This document shows, piece after piece, positions 24,623-33,476 of a stretch of 64,000 nucleotides of DNA. Under the pieces are notes generated by a model. The model was not told the origin of the DNA and ran no database searches. It was given only the letters and a program-made list of their open reading frames with translations. The position numbers and the translations under genes are program-made. The stretch comes from Bacteroidota bacterium (GTDB lineage Bacteria > Bacteroidota > Bacteroidia > Chitinophagales > Chitinophagaceae): positions 47,308 through 111,307 of the forward strand of contig JAFDYG010000452.1 in the NCBI GenBank assembly GCA_018267545.1, given 5' to 3'. Numbering within the stretch: position 1 is the stretch's first letter; each line of letters opens with the position of its first letter.

Positions 24623-26806
24623 TTATTTTGCGAGAATCTCCACCTCGGCCGTTACTCCTTTCGCCGCCCCCAGCTCCTCGCTGCGGGACGTGGGTAATGA
24701 CCCGGCAACGCTGATCTTGATCTTTCCCGGCATCACCACATTATTTCCCTTCGCATCGATCAGCGCCAGCTGCTCCGGCGTCAGCGTAAAGCTGACCCTG
24801 GTCGTCGCACCTGCGGCCAAAGATACACGCTGAAATCCTTTTAGCGCAAATAAAGGCGTCTCTTCTCCGCCATTTTCGTGAGTGAGATAAAGCTGAGCCA
24901 CTTCATCCGATTGCATCTTGCCCGTATTCGTCAGCGTCACTTCTACTTTCAAATTCTCATTTTTCTTGATCTTAGCCGCAGATACTTGCAGCCCGCTATA
25001 AGAAAAGCTAGTATAGCTTAGTCCAAAGCCAAAAGGATATAGTGGTTCCGCCTTCATATACCGATACGTCCGGCCCTTCATATTATAATTCTCATAAGGC
25101 GGCAGCTGGTCCAGGCTCTTTGGAAAGGTCACCGGCAACTTTCCCGAAGGCGACACCTTCCCGAAGATGATGTCCGCTACCGCATTCCCTCCTTCCTCAC
25201 CGGGATACCAAACCAGCAGCACCGCATCGGCCAGCTCCTGCACTTCCGCCAGGTTCATCGGGCTTCCCCCCGTGATCACCGCAATGACCGGATTTTTATT
25301 GTCCTTCTTCAGCTTCCGCAAATAATCGATCTGCGCAGCAGGTATATTATAGTCCAGTCTGTCCCCCGCAGAAGGCGAAGCCAGCGACTCCCCTTCTTCC
25401 CCTTCCAGCAGCCCCGAAATACCCAGCACGGCAATCGTCGCATCCGCTCCTTTCGCCTCACCCGAAGCCCAGTCGATCGGATTGACATTGGGACGATCGA
25501 GCAATACACCCTGCCGGTACGTCATCTGGCTGCCCGGCTGCGCCTGCGCGGCCAGTCCTTCCAGGATGGTCACCAGCTTATCGTTGACGCCATAATAATT
25601 TCCGATCAGCACATCCACTGCCGCCGCATTCGGTCCCGTGACATAGTATTTTTTCAAACCAGTGCCCAACGGCAATACGCCGTTATTCTTCAACAGCACA
25701 ATAGACTTCTCCGCCGCCTTCTTCGCCAACGCCCGGTGCTCCGGACTGTTGATCACGGAGACGGGTATACGGTCATAGGGATTGGACCCCGCCGGGTCGA
25801 AAAGCCCCAGCTTGAACCGGGTTCTCAGCAGCACCGCCAGCGAGCTGTCGATCTGCTTTTGCGTCACCAGCCCCTGCTTTACCGCATCCAGAAGCCCCAG
25901 GTAGGTATCACCACAGTTCAGATTGACCCCGCGTTGTAAGGCAAGCGCGGCCGCCCCCGTCTTGCTGCTGACCAGCTTATGACCGTCGTAGATATCGGCG
26001 ATCGCATCACAGTCGGATACCACGTGTCCCTTAAATCCCCACTGTTTGCGCAAGACTTCCTCCAATAAATAGGTATTGCCGCAGCAAGCCTCCCCATTCG
26101 TCCGGTTATACGCACACATCACCGCCTCTACCTTTGCGTTGACCAACGCATGAAAGGCAGGCAGGTAAGTCTCCCACAAATCCTTCGGCGATACTTCGGC
26201 GTCGAATTCATGCCGGAGCCGCTCCGGACCACTGTGCACGGCATAGTGCTTTGCGCAGGCAGCGACTTTTAAATATCTGGGATCGTTCCCCTGCAAACCC
26301 GTCACGAGCGCCACTCCCATTTTAGCCGTTAGATAAGGGTCTTCCCCATAGGTCTCCTGACCACGTCCCCAACGCGGATCGCGAAAGATATTGATGTTCG
26401 GCGTCCAGAACGTCAAGCCGCCAAACTGCGGGCGGTAGTTCTTCTGAATGGCCGAATTGTACATCGCCCTCGCCTCGTCCGAAATGGCGTCCGCCACCTG
26501 GTGCACCAGGCCATCGTCGAATGTGGCCGCCATACCGATCGGCTGAGGGAAGATGGTCGCGATACCGGAACGCGCTACCCCATGCAGGGCTTCGTTCCAC
26601 CAATCGTATTCCGGAATATGCAGCCGCGGAATCGCAGGCGTGCTGTTCATCATCTGGTAAACTTTTTCCTCCGGCTTCAGCCGGCCGATCAGGTCCTGGA
26701 CCCGTACATCGATGGAAAGAGAAGGATTTAAATAGGCCTCGTTCTGAGCTTTCGCACCAACGCAAAAGCCCCCGGCAAGCATCGAAAAGAAAAGGAGTTT
26801 TTTCAT
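24623..26806 (-). CDS. GH3 family beta-xylosidase/beta-glucosidase, secreted
   Basis: A 727-residue protein: signal peptide (cut after GAKAQNEAY), GH3 TIM barrel (residues 30-350) with the nucleophile Asp in HVVSDCDAIADIYDGHK near residue 290, the substrate-binding Lys-His in ACAKHYAVHSGPE, then the alpha/beta sandwich with LLEGEEGES and the C-terminal fibronectin-like domain (EVTLTNTGKMQSDEVAQLYL). The sequence PEYDWWNEALHGVARSG is characteristic of the xylosidase/arabinosidase branch. It heads the minus-strand unit with uxuA, with a LacI-type operator about 50 bases upstream. A paralogue is at 37699-39852. Releases xylose or glucose from oligosaccharides. Confidence 0.93.
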   Translation of the reverse strand: MKKLLFFSMLAGGFCVGAKAQNEAYLNPSLSIDVRVQDLIGRLKPEEKVYQMMNSTPAIPRLHIPEYDWWNEALHGVARSGIATIFPQPIGMAATFDDGLVHQVADAISDEARAMYNSAIQKNYRPQFGGLTFWTPNINIFRDPRWGRGQETYGEDPYLTAKMGVALVTGLQGNDPRYLKVAACAKHYAVHSGPERLRHEFDAEVSPKDLWETYLPAFHALVNAKVEAVMCAYNRTNGEACCGNTYLLEEVLRKQWGFKGHVVSDCDAIADIYDGHKLVSSKTGAAALALQRGVNLNCGDTYLGLLDAVKQGLVTQKQIDSSLAVLLRTRFKLGLFDPAGSNPYDRIPVSVINSPEHRALAKKAAEKSIVLLKNNGVLPLGTGLKKYYVTGPNAAAVDVLIGNYYGVNDKLVTILEGLAAQAQPGSQMTYRQGVLLDRPNVNPIDWASGEAKGADATIAVLGISGLLEGEEGESLASPSAGDRLDYNIPAAQIDYLRKLKKDNKNPVIAVITGGSPMNLAEVQELADAVLLVWYPGEEGGNAVADIIFGKVSPSGKLPVTFPKSLDQLPPYENYNMKGRTYRYMKAEPLYPFGFGLSYTSFSYSGLQVSAAKIKKNENLKVEVTLTNTGKMQSDEVAQLYLTHENGGEETPLFALKGFQRVSLAAGATTRVSFTLTPEQLALIDAKGNNVVMPGKIKISVAGSLPTSRSEELGAAKGVTAEVEILAK

Positions 26807-26854
26807 ATTGCAACCGCTGATTTTCAGCTAATGTAGGCAAAAAGTAGACACGAA

Positions 26855-26868
26855 TGCAACCGATTACA
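26855..26868. promoter_or_regulatory. LacI-family operator TGCAACCGATTACA
   Basis: Thirteen of 14 bases match the site before the CE15 gene. It lies in the divergent gap between the GH3 gene (start 26806) and the serpin gene (start 26936), next to a minus-strand TACTTTTT box (26839-26846), so it could control one or both units. Confidence 0.72.
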
Positions 26869-26935
26869 TTTTTTATTTGAACAGCACAGTGCAACGCTCC
26901 CCCGCACATCCTTGTCAAAGCTGAAAACTACCAAC

Positions 26936-28216
26936 ATGCGTGCAAACCCGCGTGCAGGCTTCGTTTCAGCCTGCCTACTGCTTTTCCTTGTCCTGACCTT
27001 ACCGTCTTGTCACAAAGACTCGCCCACACCGGCCATCAGCAAACCGCTCGACCTGCCCCCGAATAGCGGCCCCGTCCTCGAAGCCGGCAACGACTTCGCC
27101 TTCAAAATCTTCCGGTCGGTATTGCAATACGATCCCGCCACAACTAACAAGCTGATTTCACCCTTAAGCATCTATACCTGTCTGAGCATGGTCTATAACG
27201 GTACCGCCGGCGCTACCAGGGATTCCATGACCAAGACCCTATCCCTCAACGGTATTACACCGGCCCAGCTCAATGCGGTCAGCAAAGCCCTCATCGAGCA
27301 GATGCCGAACGAAGACAGCAAGGTCCAGCTCGCCATCGCCAATTCGATCTGGTACAACAAGAGCTCCAATCCCATCCCTACCTTCCTGGATACAATCCGC
27401 AATAATTTCCAGGCCGTCGTACAGGCGCTCGACTTCACCCAGCCCTCTTCAGTAAACACGATCAATTCCTGGGTAACCCAGCATACCAATAATAAGATCC
27501 CTACGATCATCGATAAGCTCGAGATATATGATCTGATGCTCCTCGTCAACGCGGTCTATTTCAACGGCGCCTGGAAAAACACCTTCAAAACCGAAAATAC
27601 GCGCAACGATATTTTTTATCGCACCGAAGGCGGTACCGTCAACGTTCCTTTTATGAACCAGCAGATGACGATACGCGCCTATCATACCCAGACCTACGAC
27701 CTCATCGAGCTGCCCTATGGCACCGGCAAAGCCTTCAATATGTACCTGGCCCTGCCGGTACGCCTCCCCAACGGTACGCCTGCTTCATTGAATAGTTTCG
27801 CCGCAGCATTCGACCGCACAAGCATCACCGCTGCGCTTTCACACCTCGACAGTACCAGCCTCACCATCAGCCTTCCTAAATGGGAATATCGCTATGGCAT
27901 CGAAAACATGTACGACCAGCTGTCGGCCATCGGTATGAATATAGCCTTTACCAAAGACGCAGACCTCACCAGGATGTATCCCCCCTCTGTCCCGGCATAC
28001 ATTTCGCAGGTCATCCACAAGACCTATATAAAAGTAAATGAAGAAGGCACCGAAGCCGCTGCCGTCACGGCCGCCCGAATAACCGCGCTGGTTACGGCGC
28101 CCGCCCCCCCGCAGATCATCAAGTTCGATCACCCCTTTGCTTACTTCATCGCGGAGAAGCAAACGGGCTCGATCTTATTCATGGGATTGCTCAACGACCC
28201 TTCGCCATCCCGGTAA
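26936..28216 (+). CDS. serpin (I4 family serine protease inhibitor), lipoprotein
   Basis: A 426-residue protein from the ATG at 26936. It has a lipoprotein leader (LLLFLVLTLPSC, modified Cys near residue 25) and the complete serpin fold: FAFKIFRSVLQ, NKLISPLSIYTCLSMVYNGT, IANSIWYNKS, LMLLVNAVYFNGAWKNTF (the shutter/breach region), and FDHPFAYFIAEKQTGSILFMG at the end. The hinge of the reactive loop reads NEEGTEAAAVTA, the small-residue pattern of inhibitory serpins, so it should trap a protease; the loop continues ARITALVTAPAPP. It is divergent from GH3 and shares an operator region with it. It may protect surface enzymes from foreign proteases. Its 3' end overlaps the convergent gene by 26 bases. 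Confidence 0.93.
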   Translation: MRANPRAGFVSACLLLFLVLTLPSCHKDSPTPAISKPLDLPPNSGPVLEAGNDFAFKIFRSVLQYDPATTNKLISPLSIYTCLSMVYNGTAGATRDSMTKTLSLNGITPAQLNAVSKALIEQMPNEDSKVQLAIANSIWYNKSSNPIPTFLDTIRNNFQAVVQALDFTQPSSVNTINSWVTQHTNNKIPTIIDKLEIYDLMLLVNAVYFNGAWKNTFKTENTRNDIFYRTEGGTVNVPFMNQQMTIRAYHTQTYDLIELPYGTGKAFNMYLALPVRLPNGTPASLNSFAAAFDRTSITAALSHLDSTSLTISLPKWEYRYGIENMYDQLSAIGMNIAFTKDADLTRMYPPSVPAYISQVIHKTYIKVNEEGTEAAAVTAARITALVTAPAPPQIIKFDHPFAYFIAEKQTGSILFMGLLNDPSPSR

Positions 28217-29510
28217 AAGACGGTGCAGGCAGACCATCGTTGAAGAGAATATCGCGGTTGTAAAGATTGGCCTCGTGCTGGTTATCGCCATAACGAACGG
28301 AAACCGGATTCGGAACGGCATCGCTCCAGACGACAACCTCATTCTTTCCTTCGATGGTCGCCTTTGCAGCGACATAACGATTGTCCGCTCCCGCAATGGA
28401 GAATCCCTTCAGCTCACCGCCGCCCTTCACAATCAGCCCACGCTCTACTTCGGTGAAGCTGACCTGTATCTTGTCCCCCTTGATCTTTATCGAATGATAA
28501 AGCGGCCCCGTCCAGATCATATTGCCCTTCCCATACGCCACGTGCTCGGCCGCAAGAAAGAGCCGTTTGCCGATCTCCTGCAGCTCACCCGGATCCGAAG
28601 CCACCGCCAGACCCATTTTGGGGACCGATATAAATATTTTCCGCTGCACTTCCTGAAATGCCGCCTGCTCCTCTCCGTTACCCGCCAGCTGCACTAATAG
28701 AAAGGGAAGAGCAGGCTGCTTCCATCTTGCACGCCAATTGCTAACCAGCGCAGGAAAAGTAGTTGCATACTCCACCGTCCTTGACACATTCGCCTCTCCC
28801 TGATACCAAAGCACGCCCTTGATGGTCGCATCCGTCAGCGGAGCAATCATGCCGTTGTAAAGCGCGTCCGGAAATGCCCGTAAGCCATCGGTGCTCAGCC
28901 AGGCCTCTTCCGTGGCTTCGGCAACAGGGATCAAACCCACCGGTACGCGAGACCCCTCGTTGATTTGTTTCGCAAAGAGATACGCCAGCGCGGGGAAATT
29001 CAACACGGTCGCCGGACCAGCCGCTTCCCATTTTCCTCCCGAAACATTATCCCGGGGACCGCTGGAATCATAACGAAGCGGAGCACTGAACTGCCGGATC
29101 GCCGTATTCTCGCTGCGGGCTATCAGGTCCGCATATTTTTCTTTTACCTGGCCCATGGTCGTCGCCATCTTCGACTGCCCCACACAAACCCAAACGTCAC
29201 CTACCATGATATTCCTTAGCCAGACATGATTGATGCCGTTGATGTCCATCGCGTAAGGACCGCCCGCCTTCTTCGGCGACAGCTCTATGACCCACTTCCC
29301 CCTGCTATCCGCCTCGCCGCTAGCCGTCTCCCCGTCGAATTTGATCGTAATCTTCTCCCCCGGACCCGACCACCCCCAAATCCGAAGCGGCATGTCCCGT
29401 TGCAATACCATCCCATCGGCAACCAGCCTGGGCATTTTTATCTGAGCCAACCCGGTCTTGCCGGCCAGCAAAGCCGCCAGAAGCACCCCAAAAAGCATTC
29501 TTTTCTTCAT
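28191..29510 (-). CDS. sialate O-acetylesterase (SASA/SGNH) homologue with degenerate catalytic blocks
   Basis: A 439-residue secreted protein from the ATG at 29510 (signal peptide cut near GLAQIKM). The fold is clear from LVADGMVLQRDMPLRIWGW, GDVWVCVGQSKM, FPALAYLFAKQI, VPVGLIP, GVLWYQGEANVSR and LPFLLVQLAG. Several active-site blocks differ from the family: GQSNM has become GQSKM, the GGT of the oxyanion block is AEAT (VGLIPVAEATEEAW), and where the family has D-x-H-P before the Val-Gly-x-Arg-Leu helix, this protein has DPGELQEIGKRL with no His. It may be inactive, act as a binding protein, or use another His. Its promoter abuts a LacI-type operator, so it belongs to the glucuronoxylan regulon; related SASA enzymes deacetylate xylan. 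Confidence 0.82.
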   Translation of the reverse strand: MKKRMLFGVLLAALLAGKTGLAQIKMPRLVADGMVLQRDMPLRIWGWSGPGEKITIKFDGETASGEADSRGKWVIELSPKKAGGPYAMDINGINHVWLRNIMVGDVWVCVGQSKMATTMGQVKEKYADLIARSENTAIRQFSAPLRYDSSGPRDNVSGGKWEAAGPATVLNFPALAYLFAKQINEGSRVPVGLIPVAEATEEAWLSTDGLRAFPDALYNGMIAPLTDATIKGVLWYQGEANVSRTVEYATTFPALVSNWRARWKQPALPFLLVQLAGNGEEQAAFQEVQRKIFISVPKMGLAVASDPGELQEIGKRLFLAAEHVAYGKGNMIWTGPLYHSIKIKGDKIQVSFTEVERGLIVKGGGELKGFSIAGADNRYVAAKATIEGKNEVVVWSDAVPNPVSVRYGDNQHEANLYNRDILFNDGLPAPSFTGMAKGR

Positions 29511-29538
29511 ATTTAAATGTGGGCTGCGCCCCATCCGA

Positions 29539-29568
29539 CAAGTATAGACCAATATCCCTAACTGGCAA
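29539..29568 (-). promoter_or_regulatory. promoter of the SASA-homologue gene
   Basis: On the minus strand, TTTTG (29570 to 29566), 19 bases, then TATACTTG (29546 to 29539), seven of eight to TAnnTTTG. The LacI-type operator starts right behind the -33 element. Confidence 0.55.
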
Positions 29569-29570
29569 AA

Positions 29571-29584
29571 TGAAACCGATTACA
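29571..29584. promoter_or_regulatory. LacI-family operator TGAAACCGATTACA
   Basis: The 14-base site lies in the divergent gap between the SASA homologue and the LacI-family regulator gene, 57 bases before the latter's start. This suggests autoregulation together with control of the divergent gene. Confidence 0.72.
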
Positions 29585-29641
29585 ATTTATTGGGTAAGAA
29601 TATATATCTTTAGCCTTATAAATAGGCCCGTAAACGATTGT

Positions 29642-30664
29642 ATGAGCAACTCCAAAGAAGTAACGATTTATGACATTGCCCGGAAGCTGAACATCTCGAT
29701 CGCAACCGTCAGCAGGGCGCTAAAAGACGACCCGGTCGTCAGCAAGAAAACAAAAAAGAAGATCGCCGACCTCGCCCAGGAAATGGGCTACCGCTCCAAC
29801 CATTTCGCCCGCAATTTACGAACGCAACGCACTAATACTATCGGCGTCATCATTCCCCGGATAAATAGCCATTTTATGTCCTCCGTCATTGCCGGCATAG
29901 AAAACGTCGCCACCAGCGAAGGATATAATCTTATTATCAGCCAGTCTTCCGAATCGGTCGAAAAGGAGATGGCCGGCGCCAACACTCTTTTCAACAACCG
30001 CGTCGACGGACTGCTCGTCTCCCTCGCCTACGACACCGAATCACTGGAGCACTTCGACCCTTTTATAAAAAGAAAGGTTCCCCTTGTCTTCTTCGACCGG
30101 ACCGCCGAACAAAAGGAATGCACCAGCATTGTAATCAATAACCAAAAGGCCGCCTATGAGGCGACGACCCATCTCATAAGTCAGAGCCGGCGCAACATCG
30201 TGTATATCACAGCTACCCCTAAACGAAATGTGTATATCGATCGCCTCCAGGGCTATAAACAGGCCCTCGCAGACCAGCATATCCCCTACCGGGAAGACCA
30301 CGTGATCGTCGGCAACCTCAGCCAGGAAGCCGGCGCCGAAGCCGCCGCCCGCATCCGGGAGATGCAGCCCCTGCCCGACGCAGTCTTCGTAGCCAACGAC
30401 AATTGCGCCGTCGGCTGCATGATCGCCCTCAAGCAAATGGGCATCCGCATCCCCGAAGACATCGCCTTCGTCGGCTTCAACAACGACCCCGTTTCAAGAG
30501 TCGTCGAACCCAACCTGACTACCATCAATTATCCCGGCTACGAAATGGGAGAGGTAGCCGCACGCAACCTGATCGACCACCTCAACGGTTCTTCTACTAT
30601 CCATTCCACGATTATCCTTCGTTCGGAATTGGTCCTGCGAGAATCCTCAGCCAGTAAAAAATAA
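29642..30664 (+). CDS. LacI/GalR family transcriptional regulator
   Basis: A 340-residue regulator from the ATG at 29642; a longer frame upstream runs through the promoter and operator and is discarded. The N-terminal helix-turn-helix and hinge are clear: VTIYDIARKLNISIATVSRAL, then YRSNHFARNLRT. The periplasmic-binding-like core has NTIGVIIPRINSHF, VDGLLVSLAYD, VPLVFFDR, RLQGYKQAL, DAVFVANDNCAVGCMIALKQ and IAFVGFNNDPVS. The hinge-helix residues imply binding to TGnAAnCGnTTnCA, and four such sites occur in the surrounding 20 kb. The gene is followed after 8 bases by the GH67 gene. The inducer is likely a xylo-oligosaccharide or uronic acid product (inference). Confidence 0.95.
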   Translation: MSNSKEVTIYDIARKLNISIATVSRALKDDPVVSKKTKKKIADLAQEMGYRSNHFARNLRTQRTNTIGVIIPRINSHFMSSVIAGIENVATSEGYNLIISQSSESVEKEMAGANTLFNNRVDGLLVSLAYDTESLEHFDPFIKRKVPLVFFDRTAEQKECTSIVINNQKAAYEATTHLISQSRRNIVYITATPKRNVYIDRLQGYKQALADQHIPYREDHVIVGNLSQEAGAEAAARIREMQPLPDAVFVANDNCAVGCMIALKQMGIRIPEDIAFVGFNNDPVSRVVEPNLTTINYPGYEMGEVAARNLIDHLNGSSTIHSTIILRSELVLRESSASKK

Positions 30665-30672
30665 ACCCGGCC

Positions 30673-32715
30673 ATGAAAAAATTGCTGCTCCTCGTCTGCC
30701 TGATTACCAGCATCGCCCACGCCGAAGACGGATATCGCCTCTGGCTGCGCTATGACCTGGTCGATAATCCCCGCCTGCTCGCGGAATATCGCAGCAGCAT
30801 TACCGGTCTGCAATCGACCGCTTCCGAAACGGCTACAAAAGAACTGCTTCAAGGTCTGCAAGGACTGCTCGGGAAAAAAATCCCGCTCCTCACCACTCCG
30901 CAGGAAGGAACCCTGGTCGTAAGAACATCCCCAACCACCCTGGGTGATGAAGGCTACATCATCCGCACAGAAACGATAGCAGGTAAACACATCACCCAGA
31001 TTACCGCCAACACCGACAGAGGCGTACTCTATGGCGTCTTCTACTTCCTCCGCCTGATTCAAACACAACAATCCATTCAAAAGCTCGCCATCTCCAGCTC
31101 CCCCGCCCTGCCCTACCGCATCCTCGACCACTGGGACAATCTCAACCGAACCGTCGAACGCGGCTATGCAGGCTTCTCCATCTGGAACTGGCACACCCTG
31201 CCCGGATACATAGACCAGCGATATATCGACTACGCCCGCGCCAATGCCTCCATCGGCATCAACGGGACGGTGCTGAATAACGTCAACGCCAGCCCGCTGA
31301 TCCTTACACCGGACTATTTGGAGAAGGCTGCCGCAGTGGCTCAAACGCTCCGCCCCTACGGGATAAAGGTCTACCTCTCCGTCAACTTCAGCAGCCCCAT
31401 CGCCATCGGCGGCCTCAAAACGGCCGACCCGCTCGACCCCGCCGTACAGGACTGGTGGAAGAAGAAGACGGACGAAGTCTATCGGTATATCCCCGACTTC
31501 GGCGGTTTCCTCGTCAAAGCCAATTCCGAAGGTCAGCCCGGCCCCCAGAATTATGGCCGCACCCACGCCGACGGAGCGAATATGCTCGCCGACGCCCTCG
31601 CCCCGCACAAGGGCATCGTGATCTGGCGCGCCTTCGTCTATAGCGAAACCCATGAGGACAGGGCCAAACAAGCCTACAACGAATTCAAGCCCCTCGACGG
31701 ACAATTTCATAAAAACGTTTGGGTACAGGTCAAGAACGGCCCCATCGACTTCCAGCCCCGGGAACCCTATCACCCCCTCTTCGGCGCAATGCCGCAGACG
31801 CCGCTCATGCTCGAGTTTCAGCTGACACAGGAATACCTCGGCTTTGCTACTCACCTGGCCTACCTGGCTCCCCTTTTTAAGGAATGCCTCGACGCCGGCC
31901 CTCCCGTAGCCTCTACCATCACCGGCATGGCCGGCGTCGCCAACATCGGCACCGACCGCAACTGGTGCGGTCACCCCTTCGCCCAGTCCAACTGGTACGC
32001 CTTCGGCAGACTGGCCTGGAACCCGAAGCTTTCATCCGCAGAAATAGCCGACGAATGGCTCAGACAAACCTTTACCAACAACCCCGGCTTTATCGATACC
32101 GTCAAAAAGATCATGCTGACCTCCCGGGAGGCCATCGTCGATTACATGACCCCGTTAGGCCTTCACCACATCATGGGCTATGGCCACCACTACGGTCCCG
32201 CCCCCTGGTATGACAAAGCCTCCAGAGCAGACTGGAACCCCGTCTATTTTCACAAAGCGGATTCGGCCGGTATCGGCTTCGACCGAACCGCCACCGGCAG
32301 CGACGCGCTCTCACAATATCCACCAGCCATCCGAGCGCAGTGGGAAGACCCTAAAAACTGCCCCGACATATGGCTGCTCTGGTTTCACCGCGTACCCTGG
32401 GGCTGGAAAATGCATACGGGACGAACCCTTTGGGACGAACTATGCCACCGCTACTACACCGGCGTCGACTCCGTCAGAGCAATGCAAAAAGCCTGGGCCT
32501 CCGTAAAAGGAAAGGTCGACGAAGAACGCGCTCATCAGGTAGAAATGCTCCTGAACATCCAGGAAAAGGAAGCAGTCTGGTGGCGCGACGCCTGTCTTCT
32601 CTATTTCGGAACATTCTCACACATGCCTCTACCGGAAAAAGCAGAACAACCCGCCCATACCCTGGACTATTACAAAAAATTACAATTCCCCAATGCCCCC
32701 GGCACCTCACGATAA
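30673..32715 (+). CDS. GH67 alpha-glucuronidase
   Basis: A 680-residue enzyme that removes (4-O-methyl)glucuronic acid from the non-reducing end of xylo-oligosaccharides. It has a signal peptide (cut after SIAHAEDG), the N-terminal hexosaminidase-like domain (to about residue 150), the TIM barrel and the C-terminal helical domain. The catalytic acid lies in VKANSEGQPGPQNYGR near residue 285, and the Asp/Glu pair in VKNGPIDFQPREPYHP near residue 360. Other GH67 hallmarks are DHWDNLNRTVERGYAG, NIGTDRNWCGHPFAQSNWY and GLHHIMGYGHHYGP. Full length. It follows the LacI gene by 8 bases and precedes the SDR, so the four genes form one operon. Confidence 0.96.
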   Translation: MKKLLLLVCLITSIAHAEDGYRLWLRYDLVDNPRLLAEYRSSITGLQSTASETATKELLQGLQGLLGKKIPLLTTPQEGTLVVRTSPTTLGDEGYIIRTETIAGKHITQITANTDRGVLYGVFYFLRLIQTQQSIQKLAISSSPALPYRILDHWDNLNRTVERGYAGFSIWNWHTLPGYIDQRYIDYARANASIGINGTVLNNVNASPLILTPDYLEKAAAVAQTLRPYGIKVYLSVNFSSPIAIGGLKTADPLDPAVQDWWKKKTDEVYRYIPDFGGFLVKANSEGQPGPQNYGRTHADGANMLADALAPHKGIVIWRAFVYSETHEDRAKQAYNEFKPLDGQFHKNVWVQVKNGPIDFQPREPYHPLFGAMPQTPLMLEFQLTQEYLGFATHLAYLAPLFKECLDAGPPVASTITGMAGVANIGTDRNWCGHPFAQSNWYAFGRLAWNPKLSSAEIADEWLRQTFTNNPGFIDTVKKIMLTSREAIVDYMTPLGLHHIMGYGHHYGPAPWYDKASRADWNPVYFHKADSAGIGFDRTATGSDALSQYPPAIRAQWEDPKNCPDIWLLWFHRVPWGWKMHTGRTLWDELCHRYYTGVDSVRAMQKAWASVKGKVDEERAHQVEMLLNIQEKEAVWWRDACLLYFGTFSHMPLPEKAEQPAHTLDYYKKLQFPNAPGTSR

Positions 32716-32725
32716 CAATGAACTT

Positions 32726-33466
32726 ATGACAAATAAAGTAGCCATAATCACCGGAGGCGGCTCCGGCATCGGCCTCGCCATCGCAGAAAAATTCGTATCC
32801 GCAGGCATCCAAACCGTCATCGTAGGCCGCGACGAACAAAAGCTAAAAACCGCCGCGGAACGGCTGGGCACCAACTGCCACCCTATCTCCGCCGACCTGA
32901 CCGACCTGGCCGCCATCCCCGCCCTCGTACAAAAGGTCATAGAGCGACATACCCGCATCGACATCCTGGTCAACAACGCCGGGATCAACATGAAGAAAGA
33001 ATTTACCGACGTCACCGACGAAGAGTTCGACCGCATCCTCCATACCAACGTAAAAGCCGTCTTTACCCTCTCCCGTGAAGTAATCAAGACCATGCTCCCG
33101 TTTGGTAAAGGAAATGTTATTAACATCAGCTCGATGGCTTCCCAGTATGGAATTCCCAAAGTAATCGCGTATACTGCATCGAAATCCGCCATCGAAGGCA
33201 TGACTAAAGCCATGGCCGTCGAGCTGTCCCCCAAGGGTATCCTGGTAAACTGTATCGCTCCGGGCTTTATCGCCACAGACATGTCGGCCAAAGCCCTTAA
33301 CACCGACCCCGAAAGAAAACAAAAAGCCTTGGGTCGCACTCCGATGGGCTATATGGGCCAGCCCGCCGATATCGGCGACGCTGCCCTGTTCCTGGCCTCC
33401 GAACAGGCCAAGTACATCACAGGCGTGGTGCTACCGGTAGATGGCGGGAATTCTATCGGATTCTAA
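32726..33466 (+). CDS. SDR oxidoreductase, possible SDR-type fructuronate reductase/mannonate dehydrogenase
   Basis: A 246-residue classical SDR. The ATG at 32726 follows the GH67 stop by 10 bases; an ATG at 32693 would overlap it and adds residues before the fold. The cofactor motif is IITGGGSGIGLAIAEKF, the position after strand 2 is VGRDEQK (an Arg, favouring NADP), NNAG, INISSMASQYG (Ser) and YTASK (Tyr-Lys) follow. With UxuA nearby and a glucuronidase in front, conversion between fructuronate and mannonate is a sensible role, since some Bacteroidota use an SDR in place of UxuB. This is inference; gluconate 5-dehydrogenase-like enzymes look similar. Confidence 0.85.
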   Translation: MTNKVAIITGGGSGIGLAIAEKFVSAGIQTVIVGRDEQKLKTAAERLGTNCHPISADLTDLAAIPALVQKVIERHTRIDILVNNAGINMKKEFTDVTDEEFDRILHTNVKAVFTLSREVIKTMLPFGKGNVINISSMASQYGIPKVIAYTASKSAIEGMTKAMAVELSPKGILVNCIAPGFIATDMSAKALNTDPERKQKALGRTPMGYMGQPADIGDAALFLASEQAKYITGVVLPVDGGNSIGF

Positions 33467-33476
33467 TCGCCTTATC

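Noticed and set aside
26804-26826. TTGCAACCG half-site at the start of the first GH3 gene as a fifth LacI operator
   Set aside because: Only one half matches (TGCAACCGCTGATT); the other arm does not fit, so it is not counted.
30538-31974. 478-residue minus-strand open frame
   Set aside because: Antisense of the GH67 gene, with a Gly/Val/Asp-rich composition and no recognisable fold; GH67 motifs on the plus strand are complete.
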